A stretch of DNA of 64,000 nt from assembly GCA_004431415.1 (NCBI GenBank), contig QPMI01000533.1, positions 186,001 through 250,000 on the forward strand. Reading direction: 5' to 3'. A model generated the notes under the pieces. The model saw nothing but the letters and a program-made list of their open reading frames with translations. It searched no databases and had not been told where the DNA came from. Both the position numbers and the translations under genes were made by a program. The stretch is from Cyanophora paradoxa. Lineage: Eukaryota > Glaucocystophyceae > Cyanophorales > Cyanophoraceae. This document shows positions 1 through 11,240 of this stretch, in pieces (the first letter of the stretch is position 1; each line of letters starts with the position of its first letter).

Positions 1-103
1 TCTTGAATATAGATCTAGATCTAGATCTTGGCCCCGGGGGCGCTGCCCCTGGTTATGACTGAAGGCCCGGCATTTGCCTCCGGCCCCGGCCCCGACCTCG
101 CAG

Positions 104-700
104 GCGCTGACGGCGAACGTGCTGAGCGCGAGCCGCGAGGAGTGCGCCGCCGCCGGAATGGACGGCTTCCTCGCAAAGTGAGCGCCGCTTGAACATAAAC
201 TTTAACTGTCTCTCCTCCTTCCGAATTCCGTCTATAAGAAGAATATCCTATAGCTAATTATAAGAGAGTGAGAAGTCTACCGAATTGAATCTCAGTTTCA
301 TAGAATCTAGATCTAGAGTTTGACGCCGCCGCTGGCATGCATATGGGACGGCTTCATATCAAAGTGGGCTCCGCCCTAATTTGAATCGTGTTTATTTTCG
401 CCTTCGATCTATAGCTATTCGAATTCGAAACATAGTTTCATAGAATCTAGATCCAGAGTCTGCAGCGGGCCGGGCCGAGGCCGGGGCCGGGATCCGGACT
501 CGACATCACTCGCGTCGCTCAGCGTCGCGGGCGCTGACGCACGCGGCAGGCCCGTGCGGAAGGGGCAGTTGGAGGAGGTCGCGCGGCGCTTCTCCGGAGG
601 GCGCGGGGGCGAGCGCCCGTCCCCAGCGGTCGCGGCCGCGGTCGCAGCCGCGGCCGACGGCCCGGATAGCGACATCAGAAGGGTGTCCCCCGGGCCATGA
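104..700 (+). CDS. Receiver (REC) domain C-terminus of a two-component protein, 5'-partial
   Basis: Two exons, 104-177 and 550-700, join in phase across a 372-bp GT-AG intron; the lysine codon is split by the splice. The first exon encodes ALTANVLSASREECAAAGMD followed by GFLAK; the second starts PVRKGQLEEVARRF and ends at TGA 698-700. This matches the end of a response-regulator receiver domain: beta-5 with the conserved Lys-Pro (K of FLAK, P of PVRK), then helix 5. The phospho-accepting Asp and any kinase domain lie left of the window. A receiver fused to a hybrid histidine kinase is the commonest eukaryotic setting, but that is inference. The tail after the domain is Ala/Pro-rich without a motif. 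Confidence 0.75.
281..461. repeat. Duplicated segments and exon remnant inside the REC intron
   Basis: A 42-bp segment at 281-322 recurs at 420-461 with few changes. Between them, 324-371 resembles the end of the upstream exon plus its donor site (146-196), with a small insertion. The intron therefore appears to have grown by local tandem duplication that carried along a now dead copy of the exon end. Confidence 0.55.
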
Positions 701-942
701 TTGCAAGGGGGGAAGGGGACCCCCTTGCTTCCCGTTCCCTCGCTTCAGCCAAAAAGTTTTCTATGAGGCCGTTTTCGAGGTCCAGTTTGCAACAAAAATG
801 TGCCGAAATTGGGTTGCGACACGTGTTTGTCGCTGCGGCCGTCCATGCAAAAAGGGGTTTTCGAGGGCGAAGACCAGTACTAGTTGTCTCTCGCCTTGAA
901 GCCTGGAAACCAACTTCTCTGTCATTCCGGTCTTCGAATTCC

Positions 943-1132
943 TTGCGCGGTTCTGCATGGAACCAGTTCTCCCTATAGCTAGCTGTCTCCTCTAGATTTC
1001 GGCTTCCTCACAGTGCGTCGCGTACGCCTTGCTCTTCGTTGCGCGGTTCTGCATGGAACCACTTCTCCCTAGCTGTCTTGCTCGATCTCCTCTAGATTTC
1101 CCCTTAAATTACTCGCACTGCGCCGCGTACGC
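943..1132. repeat. Imperfect direct repeat, period about 96 bp
   Basis: The copy at 943-1027 starts TTGCGCGGTTCTGCATGGAA and ends GCGTCGCGTACGC. The second copy at 1039-1132 starts with the same words and ends GCGCCGCGTACGC, with small indels in between. Confidence 0.7.
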
Positions 1133-1267
1133 TGCATGGTACCCGTGCCGCCTGGACTAGTTGTCACTGCATCAAGCTTGCACCGAAGCACCGACGCACG
1201 CGCGCGCAGCCCGTGGGCCGGTGTGGCGCGTACACTGGGGCTTAAGAAAGTCTGGGGGAAACATGCA

Positions 1268-1295
1268 CGTGTTTCCCGGCCAGCCGGGAAACACG
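1268..1295. repeat. Perfect 13-bp inverted repeat with 2-bp centre
   Basis: CGTGTTTCCCGGC, then CA, then its exact reverse complement. More GTTTCCC/GGGAAAC half sites follow at 1301-1321 and again near 1729-1750, so the word is iterated locally. It could be a binding site or a cruciform; no gene start is nearby to decide. Confidence 0.6.
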
Positions 1296-2507
1296 CGCCA
1301 GTTTCCCGGGAGGTGGGAAACAGAGCTGCAACCTGCCAGGCTGGTCGTGAGGCGAGTCAGCAGCGCGGGGGCGCAGCGCTGTGCCACTGCGTACGCAGAC
1401 CTTAGCTACATAGCTGATGACGGCGCTGCAAAGAGCCGATGGCCAGATTGACCCGGTTGGCCATGTGCTGCTGTGCCCGGGTTCGTCAAGAAAACGAGCG
1501 CGCGCTACCAAAGCGTGCGGTTCAAAGTTGCTTACAGCTCATTTGGAGACGTTCTAGGTGGTTAAAACATGTGCTTTGGGGTCGGCGTGGTCCACCGATC
1601 AAATGTCGGGCTGAGCCCGGAACGCATCGCTGGCGCGCCATTCTGCTGCAGATGTGCTTTGATGTGATCAATAAAGCAAATTGGAGACCCGCGGCTCACG
1701 CCGGAGAGCGATCGCTGTTACGTGCTGGCCGGGAAACACCAGGTGGGAAACGCGGGCGAGTTGCATGGCTTGGCCAACTACGTCATCTTCGCGATCGAAG
1801 GCCGCGTGCTGCTCCGCGGGGGCCGTGGGTGCAGCCTCTGCTCGCCGTCGACGTCGCACCGCTAGCGCTGCGCCGACCTCGTTGGCGCCCCGGCAGCTGT
1901 CCGACGGTCCCTCGGCGCCGGGCGGCCGAAACCCTCGAGTGTCGCCTCGGACCCGCGCTTGGCCGCCTCCGCCGCTCTTGCGAGCTGACCAGCTCTTGCG
2001 AGCTCGAGCGCATCAGCGGCAAACCGATCGCGAGCCGCCAAAGTGCGGATAACAAAGAGCGGAGCGTGTGCAGCTGCAGCGCCTGAACAGAGAGCAAGCG
2101 AGTTCATTGCTAGATCCCGATTTCCCCCTTGCACTCCCGGCGCGAGAATCGCGGCCGGGCCCCTAGTTAAAAATACATAAGCAGCCGGCGTCTGCGCGCC
2201 AGTTTCAAGATTTGATCCCTGCTCAGCCTCCGCCCGGTCGACATCGCGATCGAGCCCGCGGCGAGCCGGTTACGTGTAACTCGCATGCCCTAGGCCCCTA
2301 CCACTGGCAAGGCTGCGCCGATACCACTCGCCCCGGCCCTCCCCTAGGCCTAGGCCTTGGTCTAAATTAATATTGTCTTGCTCTGCATTCTTCGAATTCA
2401 CCACATTAATATTCCACATTCCACATTCCAGATGGCCACGAGGGCCTGAGATCGGCCCCGGCGACGGCGGTGGGAGGGGGTGGGGGTGGGGTGGAGAGGG
2501 GGGGGGG

Positions 2508-2544
<37 letters not shown>

Positions 2545-3119
2545 ATTGTGTCTCCCATCTCGCTCGAGTGAGCGCCTGGCCATGGGGCCCGGGCGGGCGC
2601 AGCCGGCGAGTGTGCGCGGCGATGCTGGCGCGCGCCTCGCCGAAGCGTTCCCCCCCGTTCCCCCCCGTTCCCCCCCCCCCCCCTCTCCACCCCACCCCGA
2701 GCTCTGGCCATGGCTCTTTAAGCGATTGATATTCGACTCTTTGGCCTCCCGGCCTGCAGTCCTGGTCCTTGGCCTGCTGCGCTAGCGCTTCGAATTAACT
2801 TCGAATTCGGGACCCGCCCGCGGCCGCGGCCGCGGCCCGGCCCCACCCTCCTGCACTCCCGCTCCCAGGGCCAGCCCCGGCCCGGGGCCCGCCCCACGCG
2901 CGCCCCCTCTCGGGACCTGTCGACGTCTCCACTCCTAGCCTAAGCCCCTCTAGATCTCCACCTCGAGCCGACCCGCTCCGCCTTGAGCTATAGCTATAGC
3001 GCTAGCTTTCCACCCCGCTCCCTGCCTCCTTTCTCCCCTCGCAGCCTCGCTCTCTCCTCCCTCCATTCCCCCTTCAGGTCCACCTCTCCCTACATACCCG
3101 ATCTACCGCTACCCCCGCG

Positions 3120-3150
<31 letters not shown>

Positions 3151-5789
3151 ACTGCAACCTCATGATCACGACCGCAACCACCTCCCCCTCCATATCCACC
3201 CACCCGCATCTGTACCTTCGTGGCCCGCACCTACTTGTAGCTACTGCCCCCCCCCCCCCCCCCGCCCGCTCGCCCCCCCCTCCCTCCCCCCCGCCCCCCC
3301 CTTCCCCCCCCCGGCCCATGCATATATATATATGGCCACCCACCCACCCCCCGGCCCACCCCCCGGCCCCCCCCGGCCCCCCCCGGCCCCATCCTTCCGA
3401 AAGTTCCCCCCTCCTTCCTCCAACCCCCTCCCCGGCCCCCCATTTGCATGGGCCACCCCCAATCCCCCGCCCACCTTTCTCAGTCCACCTTCCACTCGCT
3501 TTCATTCAAGCGGTCGCGGAGCTCGAGGTCGCTCAAGTGCACGTGCGCGTGCGCGCGCGCCCGTGGCAGATGCCGCGGCCGGTGATGGGCGGCCTCTCTG
3601 CGCGCCACATGCGTACGTATACACGCGCCATGCGCGCCCTGATCATGATCCGACCCCGACCTGCATCTGGCCCTCTATAGCTATAGCTAGATCCGACTGG
3701 ATCGGGGCCGGCGCGCCGCCGGGCCGGTCGCGAATTGCGAGTTTCGCAATTCTGTTCCTCGCAAGCAGCACCAACAGACTGTGAGCTGTTGCTGCTGTCG
3801 TCTCGTGTCCCTGTGTCTGTTAGCTCTAGTGCGATTAATGCTTCTTCGGCTAGATAGTTGATCGGTCGGAAGGGAACGTCATGTACATGTAGAACATTGA
3901 TGCATGTGCCGTACGTGGTGTATCAATGCGACGTCCGCTTTTGCAAAAAATCTAGTGCGATTAATGCTGTCGTGTCTTTGAACTCTAGATCTGGATCTTC
4001 GACTGTACATGTATACGTATACGTAGTTCCTCGTGCTCGTTCTCCTTATTTACTGCGCGGCGTCCCCGTGCTCCTCGTCTTTAATTTCGACTGTACATGT
4101 GACTCAGTGCACGTGACTGCTGCGTCGACGTCCTTGAGTTCGAATTCTCTTCTACTGCTTCTCTCCTCGTGCTCGTGCCGAATTCGCAAAGTTCTCCTTA
4201 TCCTTTGCGTTCTTAAGCTTACGATCGTAGACCTTATTTCGATCCCTCTTCACTATCTCTCTTGCGATTAATATTGTCTGCTATCTCTTCAATTACGTAT
4301 ACTACCTACGGGGGGGCCCGGGGGGAGGGGGGGCGGGGGGGGGGAGGGGTGGGGGGGGGGGGGCGGGGTTCGCCCCACCGTAGTCTCTAACTAGCTATAT
4401 AGTAAAACAAAACCAGACTGAGAACAGTTAGAAGAAGTTGCGAGAACAGTTAGATAAGACACTGAGTGCACGTGACGTGCCTGATCAATATCCGATGATC
4501 ATGGTCCGATGATCATCGCGATTGGATCATGATCATGAGATCGAAAAGGCTCTAGATCTGAGCCTCGGAGGTTGCATGAGAAAAGGTTGCAATTGGTATC
4601 AACTTACTATCATGATCATGCTATCATGACCACCCATTAATTAAAGCACGCGAAAGACCTCGCAGGCTAGACAGATCCGATCGATCTAGACTCTATAGCT
4701 ATAGTATAGACTCTAGAGTCGCAGCCTCGCAGGCTCGCAGCCGCTGAGCCTCGCCGAGTCGACGCCGACTCGACGCCGAGTCGATCGCGAGGCTCGCCGC
4801 TCGACTCGCGGGAGTCGCGGCTCGAGCCGCTGAGCTCGAGGCTCAGCGGCCCCATATGCATGCGCATGGCCCATATGCATGCCAGGCCCTCGAGCTCGCC
4901 GGCGACTCCGCCGGGCCGAGGGCTCGGCGGCGAGTACTAGTCGCCGACTCGCCGCGAGGCCCGCGAACCCTCGCCGGGCCCTCGGGCGGGAGTCGGGCGG
5001 CTCGGGCCTCAGCGGCTCATGATCAGCCTCGAGCTCGCATTGCCTCGCAAGTGCACGTACGCGTGTGCCACCGTGGCACGTGCCGCAGTCCCTGAGTGCT
5101 TCTGCAGCTGCCGGGCCGGTCCCCGGGCCCGGCAGGGCGGGTCCCCGGGCCGGATCCGGAATCCCGCCCGGGGGCCGCCGGCGCGCCGCCGGGCCGCCGG
5201 CCGGGCCGGGCCGGCGCCGCCCCGCGGGCCCCCCGGGCCCCGGCCCGCCGCGCCGGATCGGAGCTGCGGTCAGAGCGCCGGTCACGGGTCATCGATACTA
5301 GTATCGATCATGATCATGACTCATGATCATGAGTCATGACTCATGAGTCTTGATTTCAATATTCGAACCTCACAATGGTTCACTCCGACATGAGATCGAT
5401 CATGAATCATGATTCATGAAGCTATCATGATGGGTCGCGCCTCTACAAGCCATGATGGGTCGGACCCAGTCGGTTCAGCTCGCGATCGGTTGCAAGTTGG
5501 GGCCAAGCACTTAAGCTTCAAGCTTGCGAATCGTCTCATCAGCGTCGATTCAGCGGTACCCATCGAATAAGTGTGGCCCTAGCTATAGTGAGCAATTGCA
5601 AGTTGCAACCATCGCCGTAGCAGCAAGCGGCAAGATGCCGGGCAACAGGACGGAGGAGAGCCGCCCCAGGGTCAGCCTGGACCACACCAGCAAGCGCCAG
5701 AGGCAGAGCCCGCAGCGTCCGTTCGATTGCTGGCCGGGCGGGCGTGCTCCGTGCTGACCACGCGTCGTGCAGTGCCTGCGGTGGCCCCT

Positions 5790-6745
5790 ATGCAACCCGG
5801 TCCTTCGGCGTTGACGCCCCCGGGAGTCGGCGCCGATCTCCTTCCTCCAGAGCTTCTCGCGCTGATTCTAGACTACCTCACCCCGGAAGAGCGGCGCACC
5901 AACGCTGCGCTGGTGATCTCGCAAGACTAGTACTGTTCACAATGCCAGCCGCTGATCCGGCGCAGGTCTGCCGTTCGTGGGCCATCGTTGCCCTCGACCC
6001 GACTCGGTCCAAGACCAGCGATCCTCTCACGCTCCGCCTCCGCCTCCCGTCACACTGGAGTCGCCGGGATGACCTCGACCAGAGCGATCTCATGTCGGGT
6101 CTGGAGCGCCTCGTTCGCGTCCGATACGGCGGGCGCGTCCGGACCCTGCACATCACCCGCTGGGAGCTCTCCGGCAGTGGCGAGCAGGAGGTTCAGATCT
6201 TCTCTGGGGCCCTCTCGCTCTTTCCGCGGCTGGATCGGCTGTACCTCTACAACAGCTTCGTGCGCAGCCGCCCGCGGCCCGCCGTTCACATGCGTGCCCG
6301 CTGACGCCCGCGCAGAAGGGCTACCCGGTGCGGGGCGCGCGGCGGCCGCTTGAGCGGCGCTGACTTTCGCCGAGCAGAAGCAGGACCACATCCTCCAGCT
6401 CGTCAGCTGCTACTGCCCGGCTCTTCGGTACCTGCAGTGGTCCGTGTTTCTCTCGTTCCCGGAGAGACTCCCGCGCCGCGGGGCGCCGCCCTCACCGCCA
6501 CTGCAGGTCCGTGCTCCTCTACAACCCCAAGAACATGCCCCACGGCGTCGTTCTCCCCACGGTCCGCCCCTGGATTCGACCCCCGCCCCCGAAATCTTAG
6601 GGCCCGGGCCGGATTCGAACCCGCGTCCGGCGCACAGGTGACGGAGGTCCGGGCGAGCCAGGTCCTGTCCCCGGCCGTGGCCCAGGACGTCACTATACAG
6701 CAACTCTTGGAGGTCTTTCCCGGCCTCGCCCTCCTCAAATCCTAG
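5790..6745 (+). CDS. Small F-box protein
   Basis: Proposed exons are 5790-5912, 5966-6259, 6378-6439, 6507-6561 and 6638-6745, all joining in phase at GT-AG introns of 53-118 bp. The F-box straddles intron 1: LLPPELLALILDYL before it and VCRSWAIVAL after it, the usual LP.E...I..L and V...W pattern that binds Skp1 in SCF ubiquitin ligases. The rest resembles degenerate leucine-rich segments (LSLFPRLDRLYLYNSF, CPALRYLQW, EVFPGLALLKS) that would bind the substrate. An earlier in-frame ATG at 5727 and an upstream basic exon (from 5635, with KRQRQ) are possible. If the 6562-6637 intron is not used, the protein ends at 6600 instead. Confidence 0.6.
6440..6506 (+). other. Intron flanked by near-identical direct repeats
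   Basis: This 67-bp intron of the F-box gene has CTGCAGTGGTCCGTG across the donor and CTGCAGGTCCGTG across the acceptor. Such repeats at both splice sites are expected when an intron arises by insertion with target duplication, or by local duplication of an AGGT-containing segment. Confidence 0.4.
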
Positions 6746-7266
6746 CCGGATTCCTGTACTCCCCCCCCTTCCCCTCCCTCTCCAGTACAGGGCGGTCTAT
6801 CCTCCTCCGCCCCGCCCCCTTCTCGTCCGCTTTCCCGCCCCCGCATCGACCCCCTGCACCTGCATTCGTCGCGCCATCCGCAACTCCGCTTGCGTTTGAT
6901 CACGAGTAGCGGTTTTCTAGTACATTAGCTCGTATCTGTAGCTCCCCGTTGCAATTGTATGCTGCATCGTTTGCATTCACTCATGAGTAGGCCGCCCTGC
7001 TCCATCCTTCACTTTTGCATTCACTCCCTCACTTGAGCTCGGCTCCGATCCGCTGCATTTGCGGCCGGCGCGCGCCCCTCCCGCGTGCACGGGATCCGGA
7101 GCTATATCTCCCCCCCCCCCCCCCCCCCCCCCCCTCCTCATCCTCATGATCACGCGCACGTGAACCGTTCCTTGGGGCTCCTGTCTCAATTTTGATCAAG
7201 CCACCTCGTCCCGCCGCATGCGCAGCCACGTGCACCGGGCGCAGCGGCAGAGAAGGGGAATTCAAA
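6746..7266. other. Spacer between convergent genes
   Basis: No gene is supported. The stretch is C/T-rich at first, then has a C run at 7111-7134. It lies between the 3' ends of the F-box gene and bS16. Confidence 0.5.
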
Positions 7267-7958
7267 TTATGCAAGTTCGGGAAGCTGGCCAGGGAGGGCG
7301 GCCGGCGGCCGGTGGGGGCGCGCCCTCATCGGTGCACTACGTTCGCGTTGTCCTCTGCGCGGGCGCCGCGTGGGCGCGGGAAAGGAGAGCGAAGCGGGGC
7401 GGGGCGCACGGTCGAGGGCGGCGGCGAGGCCCGGGTTCTCCTTCTTCTTGTAGGAGGCGCGCAGCTCGTCGCGGGTCATAATCTTCATCGGCCGCGGCGG
7501 CTTCGGCTCCGCCGGCGCCATGCCGGGCAGGCCCGCGATGACATCGAGCGGGACGTCGGCCCTCGGGTTGCCGACCTTCCTCGGGGGCTCCGGCAGGATG
7601 CCCGCGCGCCACAGCAGCCGCGCCACCGTGTCGCTCGGCTGCGCGCCGACCGAGAGCCAGTACTGCGGGCGCCGCCAGGTGAGCGTCGGCTTCGGCGTGC
7701 GGCGGAGCGGCGTCGGGCGCCGGGCGGCGTCGGGCGCGGCGCGCGGCGATCTAGAGGCAATCATTTGCGTCGCACCTTGACCCTGTCCGTCTCCAGCACG
7801 AGCTCCTTCTCGCCTGTCTTCCGGTTCGGCAGCGGGTCGTAGGTGCCTACGTTCTCGATGAACTTCTTCTGCACGAAGCGCCGCGAGTCCGCAACGTGGA
7901 TGCGGTAGAAGGGCCGATCCTTGTGCCCGAAGCGGGCCAGCCTGATCCTGACCACCAT
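7267..7958 (-). CDS. Ribosomal protein bS16, organellar type
   Basis: Exon 1 (7958-7776) begins [20 protein letters not shown] and continues through VADSRRF and GTYDPLPN to the conserved DRVK. Exon 2 (7662-7267) resumes in phase with [18 protein letters not shown], the hallmark bS16 C-terminus. The 113-bp intron has donor AAG-GTGCGA and acceptor CCCGCAG. bS16 is a bacterial-type small-subunit protein, so a nuclear intron-containing copy serves the mitochondrion or plastid. The MVVRIRL start directly at the mature domain, without an obvious presequence, resembles plant mitochondrial S16. A roughly 90-residue Pro/Arg-rich extension follows the family domain, so a further unseen intron or a lineage-specific tail is possible. 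Confidence 0.85.
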
Positions 7959-9139
7959 TCTGCGAGCTGGCCGCCGCCGGCGCTCTGTCTGTAAAGGATT
8001 CCGAACGGCGAGGATCGTCCGCAGCTCCCGGTGCTCGCGGCGTGCGTCTGGCGGGCTCCCTTCGAAGAAGGCGTGTGTGTGTGTGCTCCGGTACCGGGGT
8101 ACCGGTTTTACGTCGGCCCCCTCGTCCAGAACCCCGGGCTAGCGCTTCCGCCCAGGCCTCTAGATCTACAGCATGAAAGCTGTAGAGGAGGACACTCCCC
8201 AACTATATAGGGAGCAGGGACAGACGGGCCGGGGTGAAGAGCGTCTCACCTATATATAGCTATATATATATGCGGCATGAGCACTGCAGCTGGCATGCAT
8301 ATGCGCAGTACTCCGTACTTCAGCAGGGCTTCCGTCGCGCTGTGAGCGAGTCGAAGAGCAACATCTGCATGCGCAGGCCTAGGGGGGGAAGACCAGCATT
8401 CATGTGCGTTCGGGTTCGGTGCCGGCCGCGGGAGCCGCTGCCAGGCTGATCATGAGCTCGAGTCGCTGCCATGGCCAGCGCTAGCATCGCGATCGCGATC
8501 GGCCGCGGGGGCACCGGGCATGCGTCTTAAGCTTGCGCTGCTCCGAGTCTTCCTCCAGTGCTCTCTTTCTCTTTGTGGTTGGCTTCCGTCGCTGCGCTCG
8601 AGGTGCGCTGAGCTCCTGGTCGACGTCATGGTCATGATCTGGCGGCGGCCCGGGACCGAAGCTCGCGGTCGAAGGAGCAGTATATATATATATATATATT
8701 AATTTCAGCATCGGTATCGGTTGCCTGCGCTTGCCCATGCGCAGCGGCGCCGGCACCGGCGGATCCAGAGCTGGAGCTGGCGAGTGCGTCTACCGAATCG
8801 TCCGACGTGTGCGTCCCTTCGAATTCGATCGAAGAAGGCGAGTCTTAAGCTTAGGCGACGATTTCCTGGGTACAACACACAAAGATGTTGGGCTTCGTGT
8901 CTGCTCCCCTGCGGCCGGTTCGCGGCGTTTTCGCAGCGGAGGCTCTTGAAGTTGCAGCGCACAGGGTGGACGCGTACGGCGGCGGGCCGAATGGCGAAGG
9001 ACGGCCAGCGGGCAGCGCACGCGGGCGGCACGGCGCCAGGAGGCATGGCGCAGCGGTGGGTGCTCGCGGGATTGCATGGGACGGCTGGCGTCACCGCCCC
9101 ACGCGGCCGCAGCCGCGTTCCTTCCACCCCACGGCTAGG
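7959..9139. other. Spacer between divergent bS16 and acidic gene
   Basis: No supported coding region. It contains dinucleotide runs (TATATATA near 8255-8270 and 8681-8699) and scattered palindromes. A long frame open from 8885 runs into the acidic gene, so a start upstream of 9140 is possible. Confidence 0.45.
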
Positions 9140-10690
9140 ATGAATGACAAGCCGGCCGAGCCGCCGCGGCCGGTGGAGGTGCGGGTGCTCGCCGACCAGC
9201 TCCGGCGGACGATCAGCGAGGAGGACGTCGGGGAGCTGCTCAGCAAGACCCCCGCTTCGTACAGCGAGGAGGACGAGGGCGACCTCGCCGCGGCGCACAA
9301 GCTCTACGACCTCGCCGACAGATTGGAGGCGATGGCTTACGACCTTGATCAGTCGCGGGAGTACATCCGCGAGTACAGCCCGACGCAGGTCCGCGCGCGC
9401 TTGGCCGACGGCAATGCATGCATGGCCGACGGCAATGGATTCATGGCCGATCGGCCGCCGCCCCTCGCCGCCGGCCGCCGCCGCCGCCGACGCGCGCGCC
9501 TCAGATCGCGGAGATGCCGGACGAGGTGAAGGAAGACGTGGAGGCCGCCATCGCGGCGACCGAGGAAGCGCGGGACCGGCTCCGGAGCCTCGCCGAGGGT
9601 CCGTTCCCTGGCTCGCTCGGGCCGGGCCGCGCCGGCTTCGCCGCTGACGCCGCGCGGCAGAGCTTCGCACGCGCGCGTCGAATGTGTACGAGCGCGCGCA
9701 CGCGCACGCGCACAGAGACCGCGAGTGGGGGTACGCCGCCCCGCCCCGCCCCGCCCCGCCCGCGGCCCCGCTCCGCCTCCTGAAAGATAGGAACGAGATC
9801 GATAGTCTACCGCCCTCCCTGTCCCCCATCGCCTCCTAACGATCTGCCGGTCGGTCCGGTCGCCTCCGCAGCTGGGAGGACGAGGGGGAACCCGAGGAGG
9901 ACGCGGACGAGGACGAGGACGAGGAGGAGGAGGACGAGGAGGAGGATGTACCCCCCGAGCCGGCGCCCGCGAGGGCCTCCCTTCTCCAGCGCGTCGTCGA
10001 CGCGGAGCAGGAGGCCGAGGCCGAGATCAAGGTACCCCCGCGCTTCTTCCCCCCTCGCTCCATCCCCCCCCCCCCCGATTCGAGCGCCCTTCGTTCGCGC
10101 AGGAGGCGATCCACGACGCCGTTCAGACGGGCGTGGAGATCCTCCACACCCTCGGTACCCTTGCCGTACCCCCTGTACCCCCTGAAGTACCCCTGCACCC
10201 CCTGAAGCTCCCGCACCCCCCAGGGACCACGGCTTTCATCGAGGAGTCGGTGATGGGCGGCCACTCGGACCTAGCGGAGCCCCTTGAGGACGAGGCGCGG
10301 CCCCTGGGAGCTCGTACCCCGGTCCCGATCCTAAAAATAGCACCGCAGGTCGTCGAGAAGTCCCAGCAGCTTGCCGAAGGCTTCCACGTTCCCGTACCCG
10401 GGCCCAGCCGCCGCAGCTCCGTCGTGGAGCGGTGCGGCGTACCCCCTTTCCTCCCGCCCTCCCCCCTCCGTACCCCCCACCCTTTCTGACGTTCGCGCGG
10501 CAGGCGCGCAGCGGGCCGAGGGCTCATCGGCGGTGCTTTTCCCCTGCAGCTGCTTGGCGTCTTTGTGTACCCGGTCTGACGTCGAGGGGGGGGGGGGTAC
10601 CCGCTCACAGAGGACCCGGTCGCGGACGGAGAGGATGCCGCGGAGGAGAACGGCGGGGCCGGGAGGCGGGGGCGGCGCCCGCGGGAGTGA
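9140..10690 (+). CDS. Acidic multi-exon protein, function unknown
   Basis: The chosen start is the ATG of MNDKPAEPPRPVEVRVL. The first exon is helical and charged (LADQLRRTISEEDVGELL, LYDLADRLEAMAYDLDQ). Readable internal exons are 9872-10031 (a run of about 24 mostly Asp/Glu residues, then LLQRVVDAEQEAEAEIK), 10103-10154 (EAIHDAVQTGVEIL) and one from 10224 (GTTAFIEESVMGGHSDLAEP). They join in phase at introns starting GTACCC. A later segment reads VVEKSQQLAEGF, and the last exon gives EDPVADGEDAAEENGG and ends at TGA 10688-10690. I do not recognise the family. The helical heptad character suggests a coiled-coil or scaffold protein. Some internal splice sites near 10,310-10,600 remain unresolved. 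Confidence 0.5.
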
Positions 10691-11240
10691 GTGGTCGCGG
10701 CGCGCTCCCCCACGGAGCCGCCGAGCCTCTTTGCTCTAGCCTAGACCTGCCGGTGGCGGCGTCTTTTGCGTGCACACGTCCTATCGAGAGCCAGAGAGCG
10801 CCCTCGCAGCGAGGGGCGCGCTCTCCGCGTCGACGGGGCGCATATGCATGTAGCTTTCCCGTATGTTACGCTAGCGCTTATTTCACCCTGCAGGCTGCAG
10901 CTGAGCGGCCCCCCCTCAACGGCTCGCTTAGTGTGTTTTTGAGAACGTAGTGTACAGCGCAGGACTCACGTGCACAATAATATTACTGAAGCTTCTTCAG
11001 TTCGAATTCATGGGGTACATGGGCTTGATGGTGCCGCTCAGGCGAACGCGTGGATCCGGAGCAACATCCACCGCCTGGCCCATTAGTGGGCCATCGCGTT
11101 AGTTGCGTCATCGGCACAGGCCCTGAGGCGCACGCGCGCGAGAGGCCCAGCCTAGTCATTGAATTGAGCCTGCCAGCGGAGCCTCGGAGCAGCGACGGAG
11201 CCTCTTCTGATATCAGCGGAGCAGCGGAGATCTGATATCA
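10691..11240. other. Spacer, no gene seen
   Basis: Mixed-composition spacer upstream of the F-box/LRR gene. A duplicated word, TCTGATATCA, sits at 11207-11240 directly before the ATG. Confidence 0.4.

Larger units (their letters stand above)
701..5634. other. Repeat-rich spacer without a supported gene
   Basis: No reading frame here shows a recognisable domain or convincing exon structure. The stretch holds a direct repeat (943-1132), a perfect inverted repeat (1268-1295), long G or C runs (about 2491-2542, 3119-3147, 3247-3320, 4309-4371), GC-rich self-complementary blocks (4720-5280) and a cluster of overlapping palindromes built on TCATGA and ATCGAT (5290-5350). Frames across the homopolymer tracts are low-complexity Gly or Pro artefacts. 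Confidence 0.6.

Noticed and set aside
2270-3680. Long Gly- or Pro-rich frames
   Set aside because: They are translations of homopolymer G and C tracts and occur on both strands at once.
6600-6680. Minus-strand tRNA-like T-loop (GGTTCGAATCC)
   Set aside because: The T-stem has a mismatch, the acceptor strands do not pair and no anticodon arm can be drawn. The region also fits an intron-exon border of the F-box gene.
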